This document shows, piece after piece, positions 31,573 through 44,100 of a DNA stretch of 64,000 nt. The notes beneath the pieces were generated by a model. That model searched no databases. It saw only the letters and a program-made list of their open reading frames with translations, and was not told the DNA's origin. Origin of the DNA: Hsuehochloa calcarea (Eukaryota > Streptophyta > Magnoliopsida > Poales > Poaceae). The stretch is from assembly GCA_036346395.1 (NCBI GenBank), contig CM070596.1:2170001-2234000 (forward strand). Direction: 5' to 3'. How positions within the stretch are numbered: the stretch's first letter is position 1; every line of letters begins with the position of its first letter. The position numbers were made by a program, and so were the translations under genes.

Positions 31573-32962
31573 TAGACGGTTGTATAGAAAGACACATTCA
31601 CGGTCTCTTTCGCCATTCATCTCGGGAGAGAACGAGAGGAGCTCGAGAGAGGAGAGAAGGAGAGGGGAAGTGAAGAGGGGGAGAAGGTCGGGAGAGAGGG
31701 AGAATGAGAGGAGAAGAGAGAACGACGGTGTGGGGGGAGCACAGGAGCCCGAGAGAGGGAGAGGAGGAGAGGAGAGGAGCTCGGGAGGTAAGAGAGAAAG
31801 AAGGAAGCTCGCTGATAAGGAGAGAAGGTCTTCGCGTGAAGATAATAGTCTCATCCATTATTGTTCATCCGAATGTAGGTGATGTGTCGTTATTTATTGG
31901 TTTAGCACATATTTCGTGAATGTATTATGGCAAATGGCTAGTTGAAATGTACGAAATATTTGCAGTGAGAAATCAATCATGTCGGAGCCCACATGATTAA
32001 AAGTGCATTACAGTGTTGATACGATTACAGTGTTGTATAGAAAAACACATTCACGGTCTCTTTCGCCATTCATCTCGGGAGAGAACGAGAGGAGCTCGAG
32101 AGAGGAGAAAATGAGAGGGAGAGAAGGAGAGGGGAAGTGAAGAGGGGGAGAGGGTCGGGAGAGAGGGAGAAGGAGAGGAGAAGAGAGAACGACGGTGTGT
32201 GTGGGGAAGCACAGGAGCCCGAGAGAGGGAGAGGAGGAGAGGAGTTCGGGAGGTAAGAGAGAAAGAAGAAGGAAGCTCGCTGATAAGGAGAGAAGGTCTT
32301 CGCGTGAAGATAATAGTCTCATCCATTATTGTTCATCCGAATGTAGGTGATGTGTCGTTATTTATTGGTTTAGCACATATTTCGTGAATGTATTATGGCA
32401 AATAGCTAGTTGAAATGTACGAAATATTTGCAGTGAGAAATCAGTCATGTCGGAGCCCACATGATTAAAAGTGCATTACAGTGTTGATACGATTACAGTG
32501 TTGTATAGAAAGACACATTCACGGTCTCTTTCGCCATTCATCTCGGGAGAGAACGAGAGGAGCTCGAGAGAGGAGAAAAGGAGAGGGAGAGAAGGAGAGG
32601 GGAAGTGAAGAGGGGGAGAAGGTCGGGAAAGAGGGAGAAGGAGAGGAGAAGAGAGAACGACGGTGGGGGAAGCATAGGAGCCCGAGAGAGGGAGAGGAGG
32701 AGAGGAGAGGAGCCCGGGAGGTAAGAGAGAAAGAAGAAGGAAGCTCGCTGATAAGGAGAGAAGGTCTTCGCGTGAAGATAATAGTCTTATCCATTATTGT
32801 TCATCCGAATGTAGGTGATGTGTCGTTATTTATTGGTTTAGCACATAGTTCGTGAATGTATTATGGCAAATGGCTAGTTGAAATGTACGAAATATTTACA
32901 GTGAGAAATCAGTCATGTCGGAGCCCACATGATTAAAAGTGCATTACAATGTTGATACGATT
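31573..32962 (+). repeat. Three tandem ~465-bp repeats in the MULE B leader
   Basis: Units start gttgtatagaaagacacattcacgg at about 31573, 32032 and 32500 and end gtgcattacagtgttgatacgatt. They differ by small indels in a purine-rich (GA) tract. Each unit contains the tract, a conserved ggtcttcgcgtgaagataatag segment and an AT-rich tail. The unit junction is attacagtgttgtatag. Frames across the GA tract (Arg/Glu or Ser/Leu strings) are not genes. The repeats stand just upstream of the transposase frame, where a promoter or 5' UTR would be. Confidence 0.93.
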
Positions 32963-35700
32963 CATGAATGTCCATACGGTGTTGACCTTAGTGGTTTTAG
33001 GCAAATCAGTATGGTACATCCGGATGCGAAAAATGCTCGAATCAGAGATGTACTTCCCTGCACTGGCTCACCTGCAGCTTCTCCTTGGACCCCGAGGTGT
33101 GCTGTGTCGTCCTACATGGACTTTGGAGTCGGTCTGCCACGCACATTCGGTGGGAGTTGAGCAGACTGATGCGCACGGTTACATGGAAGGGCTATGTGGA
33201 AGGCTACCGGTGCCATGGATACGAGTGCGTGCTACTCGTGCAAATATGTATGAAGGGAGTCGAAGGAGGCCTTGCCGACGGCTCTCGTCCAGTTGGTGGG
33301 AGCGGCTCGGGCGCGCAAAGAGGGCGCAGTGGCTGATGTTGTGGAGGTAGAAGAGGACGTGGTGGCCAATGTTGCAGAGGCAGAAGAGGAAGATCGCACA
33401 CCGCACGCTCAACCCACCACACACGCAGATGTAGGGGAGCAAGTCGACATCATAGTGCGTCATATGGAGATCGATGACTCGATGGCCTGGGCAAAGGAGG
33501 AAGCTTTAGAAGAGGATATCGATGACTCTTCTGATGAGGACGAAGGTCCCATCGCATAAGAATGGAATATGATAGACGTTGAGGGTCTTGCCGTGCACGA
33601 CGAGCACGAATCACTGTGGAAGTACCATGGTACGGAGGTTCGGCTTCATGCAATATTTGCTGACAAGGGATCACTGTAGGATGCCATTAAGCTGTGGATC
33701 TTGTCCATGCAGCGGACGTTTCGAGTCCTGAAATCCAGCCATGAGCGATATCGTAGTCCGCGGCAAAGCTAGTTGTCCTTGGTGTATGCACGCAAGTAGA
33801 CCCAAGTACAAGACTCACTGGATTGTCTATAAGGGTGGAGGTGCACTCCTGCGTGCTCATGAGTGTTTTTGAAGCATCGCAATCTAATGCCCACTTTCAT
33901 AGCCAATGTCGGTACGAAGAGATAGTGAAAAAGATGGACCTGGAGGCCAAGCACATCATGGTGGCTATCGAGCAAAAATTCAAGTACAAGATTAGCTACG
34001 CGAAGGCATGACGTGCGAAACAGAAGGCTTTGGAAAGGAGGTTCTGTTCTTTCGAGGTAGCTTACGACAATCTTCCTCGTATGCTCCAGGTGCTGCAGGA
34101 CAGGAACACAGGCATATATATTGCTATCAAGGACAAGCCATCTACAAGACCACTGGGTTTTACGGTATTGCAAACGGCCTTCTTAGCCTTCGGTCCCTGT
34201 ATCGATGCATTCAGACACATGTTGCACGTGATCTCAGTCGGTGGAACATTTCTAACTGGAAAATACAAGGGCATGATCCCGACAGCAATTGGCATTAATA
34301 GCAACAATCAGATTCTGCCATTAGCCATCGCTTTCGTCGAAAGTGAGAATTTCAACAGCTGGTTGTGGTTCCTTCGACATCTGAAGGAGGGACTAGCTGG
34401 GGCACATCCTGATGTCTGCATAATCCATGATCGCCACCCCGAGATCGTCAAAAGTGAGAATTTCAACAGCTGATTGTGGTTCATTCAACATATGAAGGAG
34501 GGAGTAGCTGGGGCACATCCTGATGTCTGCATAATACATGATCGCCACTCTGAGATGATGAAGGCCATCAGAAAACTTCAGCAAGACCCCGATGAGCCGT
34601 TCCCTTAGCGAGACATGAGGAACAGATGGTGCATTCGTCATCTGGGGGCCAACTTCTTGAAGCAGTTCCGGTAGCAACCGTTGATGAAGTTGTTCAAGAG
34701 GTTGGCTATGTAGAACCAGCAGCGTAAATTTGATGCGCTATGGGAGTTGCTGGAGGAACACACCAGGAAGCATGTCATTGAGAGGAACAAGCGTCCGCCC
34801 ATTCCTGGGGCAGCACAACTGGAACGCCTCACACCACTGTAGGAGCTTGAACCTTCCCATGTGGCACGGAGGGTCTCGAGGGACATCAAGTGCTTCTCCC
34901 ATTGGATTGAGGTCGAGCCATTGGAGAAGTGGTCCTTACTGCACGACACGGATGGTGCAAGGTACGATATAATGACCACTAACCTTGCCGAGGTGTACAA
35001 CTGGGTTATTAGGGGCCTCTGTCCTCAGCCCCCCGTCGCTATTGTTGAAAGGTGTTTTGCACGGTACAATCGGATATTTAAGGGAAATGCATGTAAATGC
35101 AGCACTTTATGCAGCCAACACACATACACTGTATTGCTCAAAGATTACAACGTACCTGCAGGCCGAGACCGAGAAGGGTCAGTCACACACAGTCTTCGTG
35201 ATTGGCAATACAGAACATCGTTTCAACGTGCTCCTTCGAGACAGCCGTATTTGGGATGACTCGCTCTCTTGTTACCCACTAGGTGTGAGTTGGAGATCAT
35301 GTGAATGAGCCTAGCTGCACATGCAACAAGCCAAAGCTCCTTCACAAGCCATTCTCTCATTTCCTCGCCGCATGTGGGACTATTAGCATGGACCCATTGA
35401 ACTTCATGTCGGAGTACTTCATGAAGGAGATGGTGCTACAGGCGTGGTGCAGCGAGCTAAGAGGCTTCAGTGTTGTGGGCAAATTCGCCACGTTGGATTT
35501 TGCCACATAGGACTTGCATTCTGGATCTTGACCAGTTGAAGGGTGGGAATGGTCGTCGGCAGAGTTGTCGCATTAGGAACGATATGGACAAAGGGGAAAC
35601 TGGAGCGGCGGGTAGACGTTGCGGCCGCTGTGGTCAGGAAGGCCACACCGCGAGAAGTTGCAGGGCGCCCGCCAGCACATAGAAACACCGACGTGAAGTG
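32963..35700 (+). pseudogene. MULE transposase (element B), degenerate, with internal duplication
   Basis: The N-terminal part decays early. The acidic region (33440-33560) precedes KMDLEAKHIMVAIEQKFKY and KQKALERRF (33920-34050). The DDE core reads GGTFLTGKYKGMIPTAIGI, then AIAFVESENFNSWLWFLRHL, then PDVCIIHDRH (34235-34435). The first catalytic Asp, seen as VDATFLT in MULE C, is Gly here. A 111-bp in-frame tandem copy repeats the second catalytic block. Then come GARYDIMTTNLAEVYNWV and a SWIM-like CTCNKPKLLHKPFSHFLAAC in which the second Cys of CxH is Phe. An intact knuckle CGRCGQEGHTARSC lies at 35615-35660. It is inactive by several lesions. Confidence 0.87.
34342..34563 (+). repeat. 111-bp tandem duplication inside MULE B transposase
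   Basis: agtgagaatttcaacagctg..catgatcgccac appears from 34342 and again from 34453. The 111-bp period (37 codons) keeps the frame, but the second copy has tgattg where the first has tggttg, giving a stop codon in place of Trp. Confidence 0.93.
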
Positions 35701-36179
35701 CAACACCATGTCCTATGTATTTTTAATTCCCTAAAGGCATGCGTGTACCGTCCTTGGTTCGTTAGCCTGCGTGCCATGTAACTCTCTTATCGAATCAACC
35801 GTCGTGTTGTCATCGTTGCACCATTTCTCTAAAGTTCTTCACCGTGTATGAATTCCCTAGTGCATTGCAATATCACTTACCTTCGTACTTACGAATCATT
35901 GCTACTTCTATCGTCCTCACAAAATTATTCAAAAATTTACCGCACTACAACAACATACGACGATCACAAAATGTTATTGCGAGTCTAACAACTTTTGTAC
36001 CCCTGAGATTCTACGAAAATCACAAACGGACCAACCAACCTTGTCACTACCCTTTTATTTCCAAAAAAACAAACAACGTACAAATAATATTTGCTAAATA
36101 TATTACCTACAAAAATCTACATTTACTCATATATAATTATTTCCAGTGGATTAATAAAATAATAATGTTATTATTTAAA

Positions 36180-36355
36180 ATCGTCCAGTGATCGAGCGAC
36201 AAGTAGAGTAGTCGCCCAACCATTGAGCGACAATCAGAAGTCGCTCAACCACCAGGCAACTACTTCACGTGTAGCTCGACGGTTGGGCGACTTGGATCAG
36301 TCGCCTAATGCTTGAGCGACTAGGTCCAAGTCGCCCAACGGAGGAGCGATAAAGT
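36180..36355. repeat. MULE B right subterminal hairpin cluster
   Basis: Words such as gtcgcccaaccattgagcgac and gtcgcctaatgcttgagcgac alternate in both orientations, matching the left-end cluster. Confidence 0.8.
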
Positions 36356-36438
36356 ATAATTTCTGTAAAATAAAAAAGACATGTATATTATTGTATTTTG
36401 GAATAAAATAATAATTATTTTTAAAAATCCTCCAATAC

Positions 36439-37600
36439 CACTATTTTGTCTTATGAGATCATTTTAAACCGCTTTCACTGGAGCATTATTGTAATAACTT
36501 TACAAGAGTGCTATAGTAGCTGGCGTGGATCAATACGAAAATAAATACATCTATCAAGAAACACGGGTGCAAAAAGTTACAACCAAATGCCCACAACCAA
36601 TACACATGAAATCCGAAATTCAAGTGCAAAATGTTAAGATCTGTTTTACAATAGGTTCTATAGTATAACATCGCGCACGTCACAACAAACCAGGGCCAGT
36701 TGGAATGGTCAGAACATGTCATACCAGAACATAATAACCTTAATCTTATACCGCTCTCAATATCGGTCATTCTGATCCATTCCAGCCTATTATAGTAATT
36801 TCGGTACCGGACATAATTAATGCGACTACTCATTTGAATCAGCTCGAAAAACCCAGTACAATACTACTTCATTGGTAAGTGAAATTATGTAAGACTAGTA
36901 TGCTAGACTATGTTAAAATACATGAAGTTATGAACTCATGTTGTATTATTTAACTACGTACGACCTTTGTATTTATGTAGTCATTGAATTATGTGTTATT
37001 TTTATTCTACGGCTATATATTTGAAGTGAGATCCCAAGTAAAATTATGTGTGTATATAATTACATGTATATCTACATATATATATATATTATTATAGTGA
37101 AATCCGGAATGATACGCCGGAATAACCGATACCGCATCGGTGCATTCCATACCAGAGGCAAACCGAAACAGCCTCCGGAATGGAATTTACAACTATACAA
37201 CAAACACAACAAAGTGTATACGAAGGACCAAAGTGCAACTTACATTGTACATGTAACCTAGACTTGTTCACGGGCGGTCCAACTCGAGCCCGAGACTTGA
37301 ATCCCGACCCAAAAGTCTGATGAGATACAATTAAAATAATAAAAAAACTGTATACAAATTCTCAAAATAAAAAAATATTAAATTTTATTTCAAAGAAACT
37401 AAAAAAAATTAACAAAAAAAATGGATTTTTCAGTCGGTTCAATATTTGAACGGGTCTAATGTAACCAAGATAGCAAAATGAGATACACACGACACTAACA
37501 AATAACAACCCCTCACTCAAATGACACGTAAGCACAAGATTACACACACAGAAATTTACAACAAGAAAAACAACCAGGCAAAGAAATCAACAAGATTTTA
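36439..37600. other. No gene seen
   Basis: AT-rich intergenic DNA with a short TA tract near 37070-37090. Phrases like ggtaccggac..attc and cggaataaccgatacc near 36810 and 37120 hint at old inverted ends but could not be paired securely. Confidence 0.45.
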
Positions 37601-37900
37601 ACAAGAAAATCTAAAAAAAGATCAACAAGGAGAGGAGAGGACCGAGAGACAGAGCTGTGTGTTGACAATGGACAGTTTGACCGCTTGACCACGTACCACA
37701 CCGGCTATCACTGTGTCTCTTCCTTGGTTCCTTCCTCACCTTCCTCTCCACCTTCCTCCTCCCAACCAAACCCCCTCCACCTCCACGTCCACCTCCGCGC
37801 TGCCTGCCTATATGCCTCGCCCTCGCGCCCACGCGCACACGCAAACGACCCACCCATATGCTTAACTCCCAGACCCAAACCCTGTCTCCGACGACCACCC
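37601..37900 (+). promoter_or_regulatory. CDPK upstream region
   Basis: The sequence changes from AT-rich to C-rich (ccttcctctccaccttcctcctccc) about 160 bp before the start codon, typical of grass 5' UTRs. gcctgcctatatgcctcg near 37802 is a weak TATA-like candidate. No specific regulatory site can be proven. Confidence 0.4.
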
Positions 37901-38156
37901 ATGGGCGCTTGCTTCTCCTCCCATCCGACAGCCGGCGACGCCGACCGTCCGCGGCGCCGCCTTCCCAAGGAGAAGAGGGCTGCCCCGGACGGGGACAAGG
38001 AGGGGGCGGTGCGCGTGGAGTTCGGCTACGAGAGGACTTCCATGGGAGGTACGAGGTGGGAGGCTGCTCGGCCACGGCCAGTTCGGCTACACCTTCACCG
38101 CCACCGACCGCCACTCCGGGGACCGCGTCGCCGTCAAGCGCATCGACAAGGCCAAG
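37901..38156 (+). pseudogene. CPK4: CDPK exon 1 with two apparent -1 frameshifts
   Basis: Translation runs correctly from MGACFSSH to VEFGYER. One G then appears missing at about 38034, where family members have ERD-F, and another at about 38063 in the GRLLGHGQFG glycine loop. After both, the frame again gives HGQFGYTFTATDRHSGDRVAVKRIDKAK up to a good donor. The exon is 256 bp where 258 would keep phase with exon 2. As written, translation ends in intron 1 after about 114 codons. Confidence 0.85.
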
Positions 38157-41100
38157 GTGGGCTGCTGGTTGCTCTTCTTGGTGAAGCTGCGACGTTTAGG
38201 CTGTGGTTCGGGGAGGTCAGGCTCCGTCGAATGGATTGGTGACTTTTGGGTAGTTTTCCAAGCGTCGAGGAGGATTCAGAATAATTCAGACGAAACTGCG
38301 TGTTTCATTCGGGATGACATTAGTGCCAAAATTTTGGGTGAATTGGATAGTTTTGGACTTTTCGATGTTTAGCTCAAGTAAATAAAATTCTTGGTTAATT
38401 AGCGATATTTTGGTTGTTTTGCGGCTTTAGTTGTCACAGTATGTGGACGAAATTTCCCTTGAAAAAAAATTATGCACGAGATTGGTGATATTTGGGGGTG
38501 GTTCTGATGTCGGCGAGGTCCTACCCAAACACTCTTTCTGTTCGCCATTTATCACTAGGTTTAGTTGCCCTTTTTTTTTGGGGGTGGGGTGGGGGTTGAG
38601 GGGTGGTCCAGCACATGAGTGAGGCCATCTTTGCTGGTTCCTTCTTGACCTGGCACATAAGTTGGGTGGTCCAGCACATGAGTGAAGCCATCTTTGCTGG
38701 TTCCTTCTTGACCTGGCACATAAGTTGGGGGATTTCAGGAATGAGGAGTTGTTCACCACGTTCATCCACTTCTTAAAATGGTGAAAGTAGTTGTCTTTGG
38801 AACGGTAAAGATGCTTTTCTTTTGCCTATTTCTCCAAATGCTTTATCGTATTAGTTTCGAGGAAAATGGTTTTGATCTTTAGTTGGTTGCACGATTCTTC
38901 CTTGACGCCTTTTTTGTTATAAATTTGAGTGTTGAGTCATTTCTGTGGAACACATTTCACATGGAGCTCCAGTTTTGCTCGTGATTCCTGTTGTTGTCTT
39001 GAACTTCATTTAATGTTTTGATATTATTTGTGGAGATTTCAATCTTTACAGATACCTCCTGTACCAGTTTTCATTTAGGATAACCTTTGCTCCTTATAAG
39101 GTCAGGAAAGCCAACCATTTCCCGCTGACAATGAACAACGTGTCCTTGGCTTCTTCCATACTATAGGTGGATGACATTTTCTCCATTCCACTCAATCTGA
39201 CCTTGGAATACATATACCAATCAACACGGTATTGATTTCACCAAATACTTTGGACCTTTGGTTGAAATGTCAACATTCCCTTATTAATTTTTGCTGAAAA
39301 TGTAAACATCTGGAGGAAAATGTCAATTATTGCGGAATATTAGATAACTTCTATAGTAAATTTAGGTCATAGCTACACTAGAAATATGGGTCATTTTTTA
39401 CTTTGGCAGAATGTATAACAAGAGAATGCTGACTTGGTGATGTCCTTGTCAGATTCATACTGACTATTGAGTGTTAACCTGTGTGAAAATTACCCCTCTT
39501 ATAGGTAAGGAAAGAAAATGGAGCACCAGCGCTGCTATGTTCCTAACTGTTCTAATGAGAACTGAATAACTGGGATGCTGTTTGAATGCTATTTCGCATA
39601 ATATTTGAACCTTTAGTGGAGAATTGGTTATAACTAATTTGGCCATTTTCTGTTTTTGTGCACATCCTTGGGTACATTTCTAGGGATCCAGGCTGTACGA
39701 TGTGTACTCTTGAGTTAATCTACTACTTCTGTTGGTTAATGAGGACTATCCTTATGGTGACCTCAAGGTTGCACACAAGATGACAATTTTGACATTGTTT
39801 CCTCACCACGGCTCACCACTTGGAATTTGTGGACGTGGATAAAGTAATCAATTATGCATGAATGAACTTGCATGATTATTGATTATGATATTTTTTAATG
39901 TCTTTTAGATTAGGATACGTCATGCATAGATGTTTAGAAAAAGCATTAGAATACAAACATCCGTTTACCAATGCAGGTAATTGGAGCCTTGGATGCATGC
40001 CCTGTACAGTTATCACTTTTACATATGTCCACTCTGCATCATCTTTAGAATATGTGATTTAATACAATTATAATTATGTTTTTTTTTAAATAACAGATGG
40101 ACCGCCCTGTTGCTGTGGAGGATGTAAAGAGAGAAGTCAGGATTCTTAAAGCACTTAAAGGCCATGAGAATATTGTTCACTTCTACAATGCATTTGAGGA
40201 TGATTCATATGTGTATATTGTGATGGAGTAAGTTGTCCTATACTATGCTACTTGCTTCTGCTATCAGAGTCAATTAACCATAGAATAGATCAGTGAACCA
40301 AACACTTCTTTAGCAGAACTTGTTCTAATTAACTTTAGCCTTTACCAATTTGATGTTCTGCAGATTTTACAATGTCCTTTTGCCATACTTGTTTTAACAA
40401 AAATCACGATACATTGTTTCCACTTTCCAGAGTCCCTGACATGCATGTGCTGTTTGCAATATGCATGTCTTGTCTTTAAAATTGTCTTCCTAAATCCTAA
40501 CCATTCTTTCCTGCTGTTCGGTCAGTTGAATTTTCTATCATTTTTTTTACATATACGAATGTATAAACCGTTCTTTCAAAATTACATTTTGAATGCATGG
40601 CTTCGTGGCACTTGATCATTTATGTTCAGAACTACATCATATTTCACAGTTTTCTTGCATTGATGTACTATAAATATGCCAAGTTGTCAACTAGATGCAC
40701 TTCTTTTAGTATATAGCTTGATTTATCACACTCATGGGTAGTTAGTGTTATGAACTGATTGTGTGTATTGAAGAGAGGCTTAAAGGGCGATATATATAGA
40801 GTACAAGATAGAGATAAGGATATGTTAGAGATAGAATCTATCTCTAACATATCTCTAGTACCTTATCTCTAATATATCTCTAACACCCCCCCTCAAATGC
40901 AAGGCGTATGCAATAGCATTGCATTTGGAAAGGGTTGACACTAAAATATGAAAATCCAAAATCCGAGTCTTCATAATGTCGTCGTAGCATGCAGCTCTTG
41001 AAAAATATGTCGAGTATCAAAAGATATTCTCCCATCCGGTGTCATGTGACAGCTCATAAGGCACAAGGTGCAGGAGCGAAGTCGACCGCGGCAACACAAC

Positions 41101-44100
41101 GAAGAAGATGATGAAACCAACAAATATAGAGAGAACTGTCAAATCAAGTCGAATAGGAATTGGTGGAAGCATGGCGACGCAGATCGTAGCCCAAGACGGC
41201 GGCGACGCAGTGCACAAGAAGTGCAACGAATGCACAATGCAAAAAAGAAGCGCAACGCAATGCACAAGAAGCGCAATGAGGCGTTGATCTGAGAAGAAGA
41301 GCGGCGCAATGCACAAGAAAGCGCAATGAGGCGCGATGTGGAAGAAGCGCAATGACCTTGAACGCAGGCGGTGGATCTGCAGCTGCTCGAAGAAATAGCG
41401 GCGGGAGCGCAGGCGCATTTGCTATGCATAAGGCAATTCCTATGCTTCTATGACTGACAGTAAATTTGTGGACTCGCATGGCTAAGACGAACTCAAAAAT
41501 TGAATGCTACGGACTTGGATGGACGCAACGGAAGCAACGACACAAAGTAGGAAAAACCTAAGGATAACTTGCAGTAAATACTAGCAGTAGATAGCTTTAA
41601 CAGCGAAAGAAGCTGCGAGAAGCCGGAGCTGGAGAAATCAAAGTAGAAACCAAAACCAGAGCCAGTAGAAAATCCAAAGCCGGTCGTTGAAGCCGGAGTA
41701 GCTTCGGATCTGGATAAACCAGCAGCCGAATAGTAGCAGCATAACTCCAATAAGAAAACGTGCGAGTGCAACCATCCCAACACGCAGGGAAGCAAGACCA
41801 GGCGCCGTGATAACCAGCACATCTCCGGGGTTCCTCTTGCAACACCGGATAGTCTGCCGAGGAGGTGGAATCCATGGCGCTTCGCGAATCGCGACGTGAA
41901 GAGGCCATAAATCCAATGCGAAGCTTATCGCGGTGTGAAGCGATGGTCTTTGCTCTGCTAAAGCTAGGGTGGTTGCTCTTCGTCTCAACATCAATGGTTT
42001 CACTTAGCTTTCTTTCACGGATCAACCAGTAACTTTCGTCCGCTCCGTGCATCGATCGGCAACTAGCGAGTCTTTGCATTGCTGCAGACTTGCCATCTTT
42101 GCGATTATCCAGTAAGGAATGCTGTAGATGTAGTGAAGAAGCGCCTCAAAGATCGAGGCTCCATGTCGCCGATCTTGATGCCTTTGTGTAGCCTTTTCCT
42201 TCATCGGACCAAAGAGCTCGCTCAAGACCGGAGACCGGAAGCTAAAACACATCTATGAGCACGGAATAGCCGTCGCCTACGATGAACGCCACATCCGCTC
42301 CTTCTCCGTCATTCGGCATGTTCTCGAAATCTTGGTGCGAGCTCGATGGCGGGACTACGATCAATTCATCCGAACATCTTGGTGCAAGATTCCTTGACGA
42401 CGGTCAACGTGCACTGATCGCAAGCGATCGTTGTCGAGGAGCGCGGTCCTTGCGACTTGGATTTCGACGAATTTGATGAAGCCCCAATTGTCGCCACGGA
42501 GAGAAGGTATGCCTCATGTGGGAGTTTGTTACCCGTGATACTTGCCGTCTTTCTCCATCAAATTCAAGGTGAACTCGCCCCGACGTCCTTGTCCCATTGC
42601 GATGTCTGAGGAAGGCCGACGCGTCGAGGCGATTCAACTGTGGAGCCGTCCGGATAGAACTCGACGGCCCGATCGAAGCCGCCGACGGTGAAGGTGCCGG
42701 AGTCGACGTACTGCCGATGCCCATGCCGTCGAGCATCGAGTAACCTGTTACCTTGAAATCATGGACCGCGGTGTGAGAATCCGTCAGGCTCATGGACGGC
42801 GTCTGGCGAGGCGGCGGCGGCCGTACCGGCCGGAAAATCAGTCGCGGTGATCGGACATGGCAAGAAGAAGCGGACCGATCAAGCGAGGGACTCGGGACCC
42901 GACACCCATGATGGCATAGCAAGGCCGCAGGAATCGATCCGGATGGGCTCAAGTAGTGACGGCGGATCGGCCCCCCGCAGCGGATCGCTGGCGGTCGAGG
43001 TCGCGAAGAAAATCATCGACAATTGATCGGGAGGATTAGTACAAACAATCCACTTCACAAGCCACAAGGCCTCTGCTTTGTTAGTGCTATGGAACCGGTA
43101 ATGAGCCGTGAGGCGAGAGGACGCCGCAATGACGGGCCGCGCCGGGCGACGACAGAAGAAGACCACCAAAGAGGCCGCCCTCGGGAGTGAAGATGGTTGC
43201 TCCCGGGGGCAGCGGCGGCGGCGCCGGCCGGAGGCGGCGCAGGTAAGAAACCCTAACCTGGGCTCTGATACCATGTTATGAACTGATTGTGTGTATTGAA
43301 GAGAGGCTTAAAGGGCGATATATATAGAGTACAAGATAGAGATAAGGATATGTTAGAGATAGAATCTATCTCTAACATATCTCTAGTACCTTATCTCTAA
43401 TATATCTCTAACAGTTAGGAGCTTTTTTCTTCTTCTCAAATTTATCTAAAAAGGGCACACATAATCTTATGATTTCAATAATCATTCCTATGCTCCAGTA
43501 CCAACTATTGCTTCTCTTCTATTTTTGCAGACTATGTGAGGGTGGTGAACTATTGGATCGGATTTTGGCAAAGTAAGATAAGATGTATCCTCCATTTCTT
43601 GTTACATGTATATTTTGCTCTTCCTGTGTGAAAGATTTCTAGATTTTGTGCTATCTTTTAGTTCCAACTTCCAATAAATTTTAGCTTGATGTTTTGCAGT
43701 CAGCATTGTTTAGTTTTTGATTTCTAGTACGAGGACCATTACTTATTGGCATCTTCTGACAGAAAAAACAGCCGTTATAGTGAGAAAGATGCTGCAGTGG
43801 TAGTGCGGCAGATGCTCAAAGTGGCGGCTGAGTGTCATCTGCATGGGCTAGTTCACCGGGATATGAAGCCTGAGGTAGAAATTAAACACTTTCAATGTCT
43901 TGGCACTTAGTATACATTTGGTGATATTGCACTACTTCTCAGGTCATGTAAGAATGTACCTATTTTCCTTCCCAGAACTTCCTTTTCAAATCAACTAAAG
44001 AGGACTCGCCTCTGAAGGCAACGGATTTTGGTTTGTCAGACCTCATAAAGCCAGGTATCTGCTTCAAGGTCCTCTGCTTATGTGCATCTTTGTTATATGC

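Larger units (their letters stand above)
31224..36429 (+). mobile_element. Mutator-like element B
   Basis: Its ends (aataattattttttatttcaaaatacaataatatacctg at 31250 and the inverted match at 36370-36420) are about 85-90% alike over roughly 90 bp by eye. Flanks CTCCGATAC (31215-31223) and CTCCAATAC (36430-36438) form a 9-bp duplication with one mismatch, as expected for MULEs. Both ends continue into subterminal hairpin words built on GTCGCCCAAC..GGGCGAC. The interior holds a GA-rich repeated leader and a transposase remnant on the plus strand. There is no PMD gene. The terminal sequence differs from MULEs A and C. Confidence 0.87.

Noticed and set aside
31549..32855. Open frames on both strands over the GA-rich repeats
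   Set aside because: Arg/Glu or Ser/Leu strings come from purine-rich DNA. The three copies follow the 465-bp repeat and have no domain.
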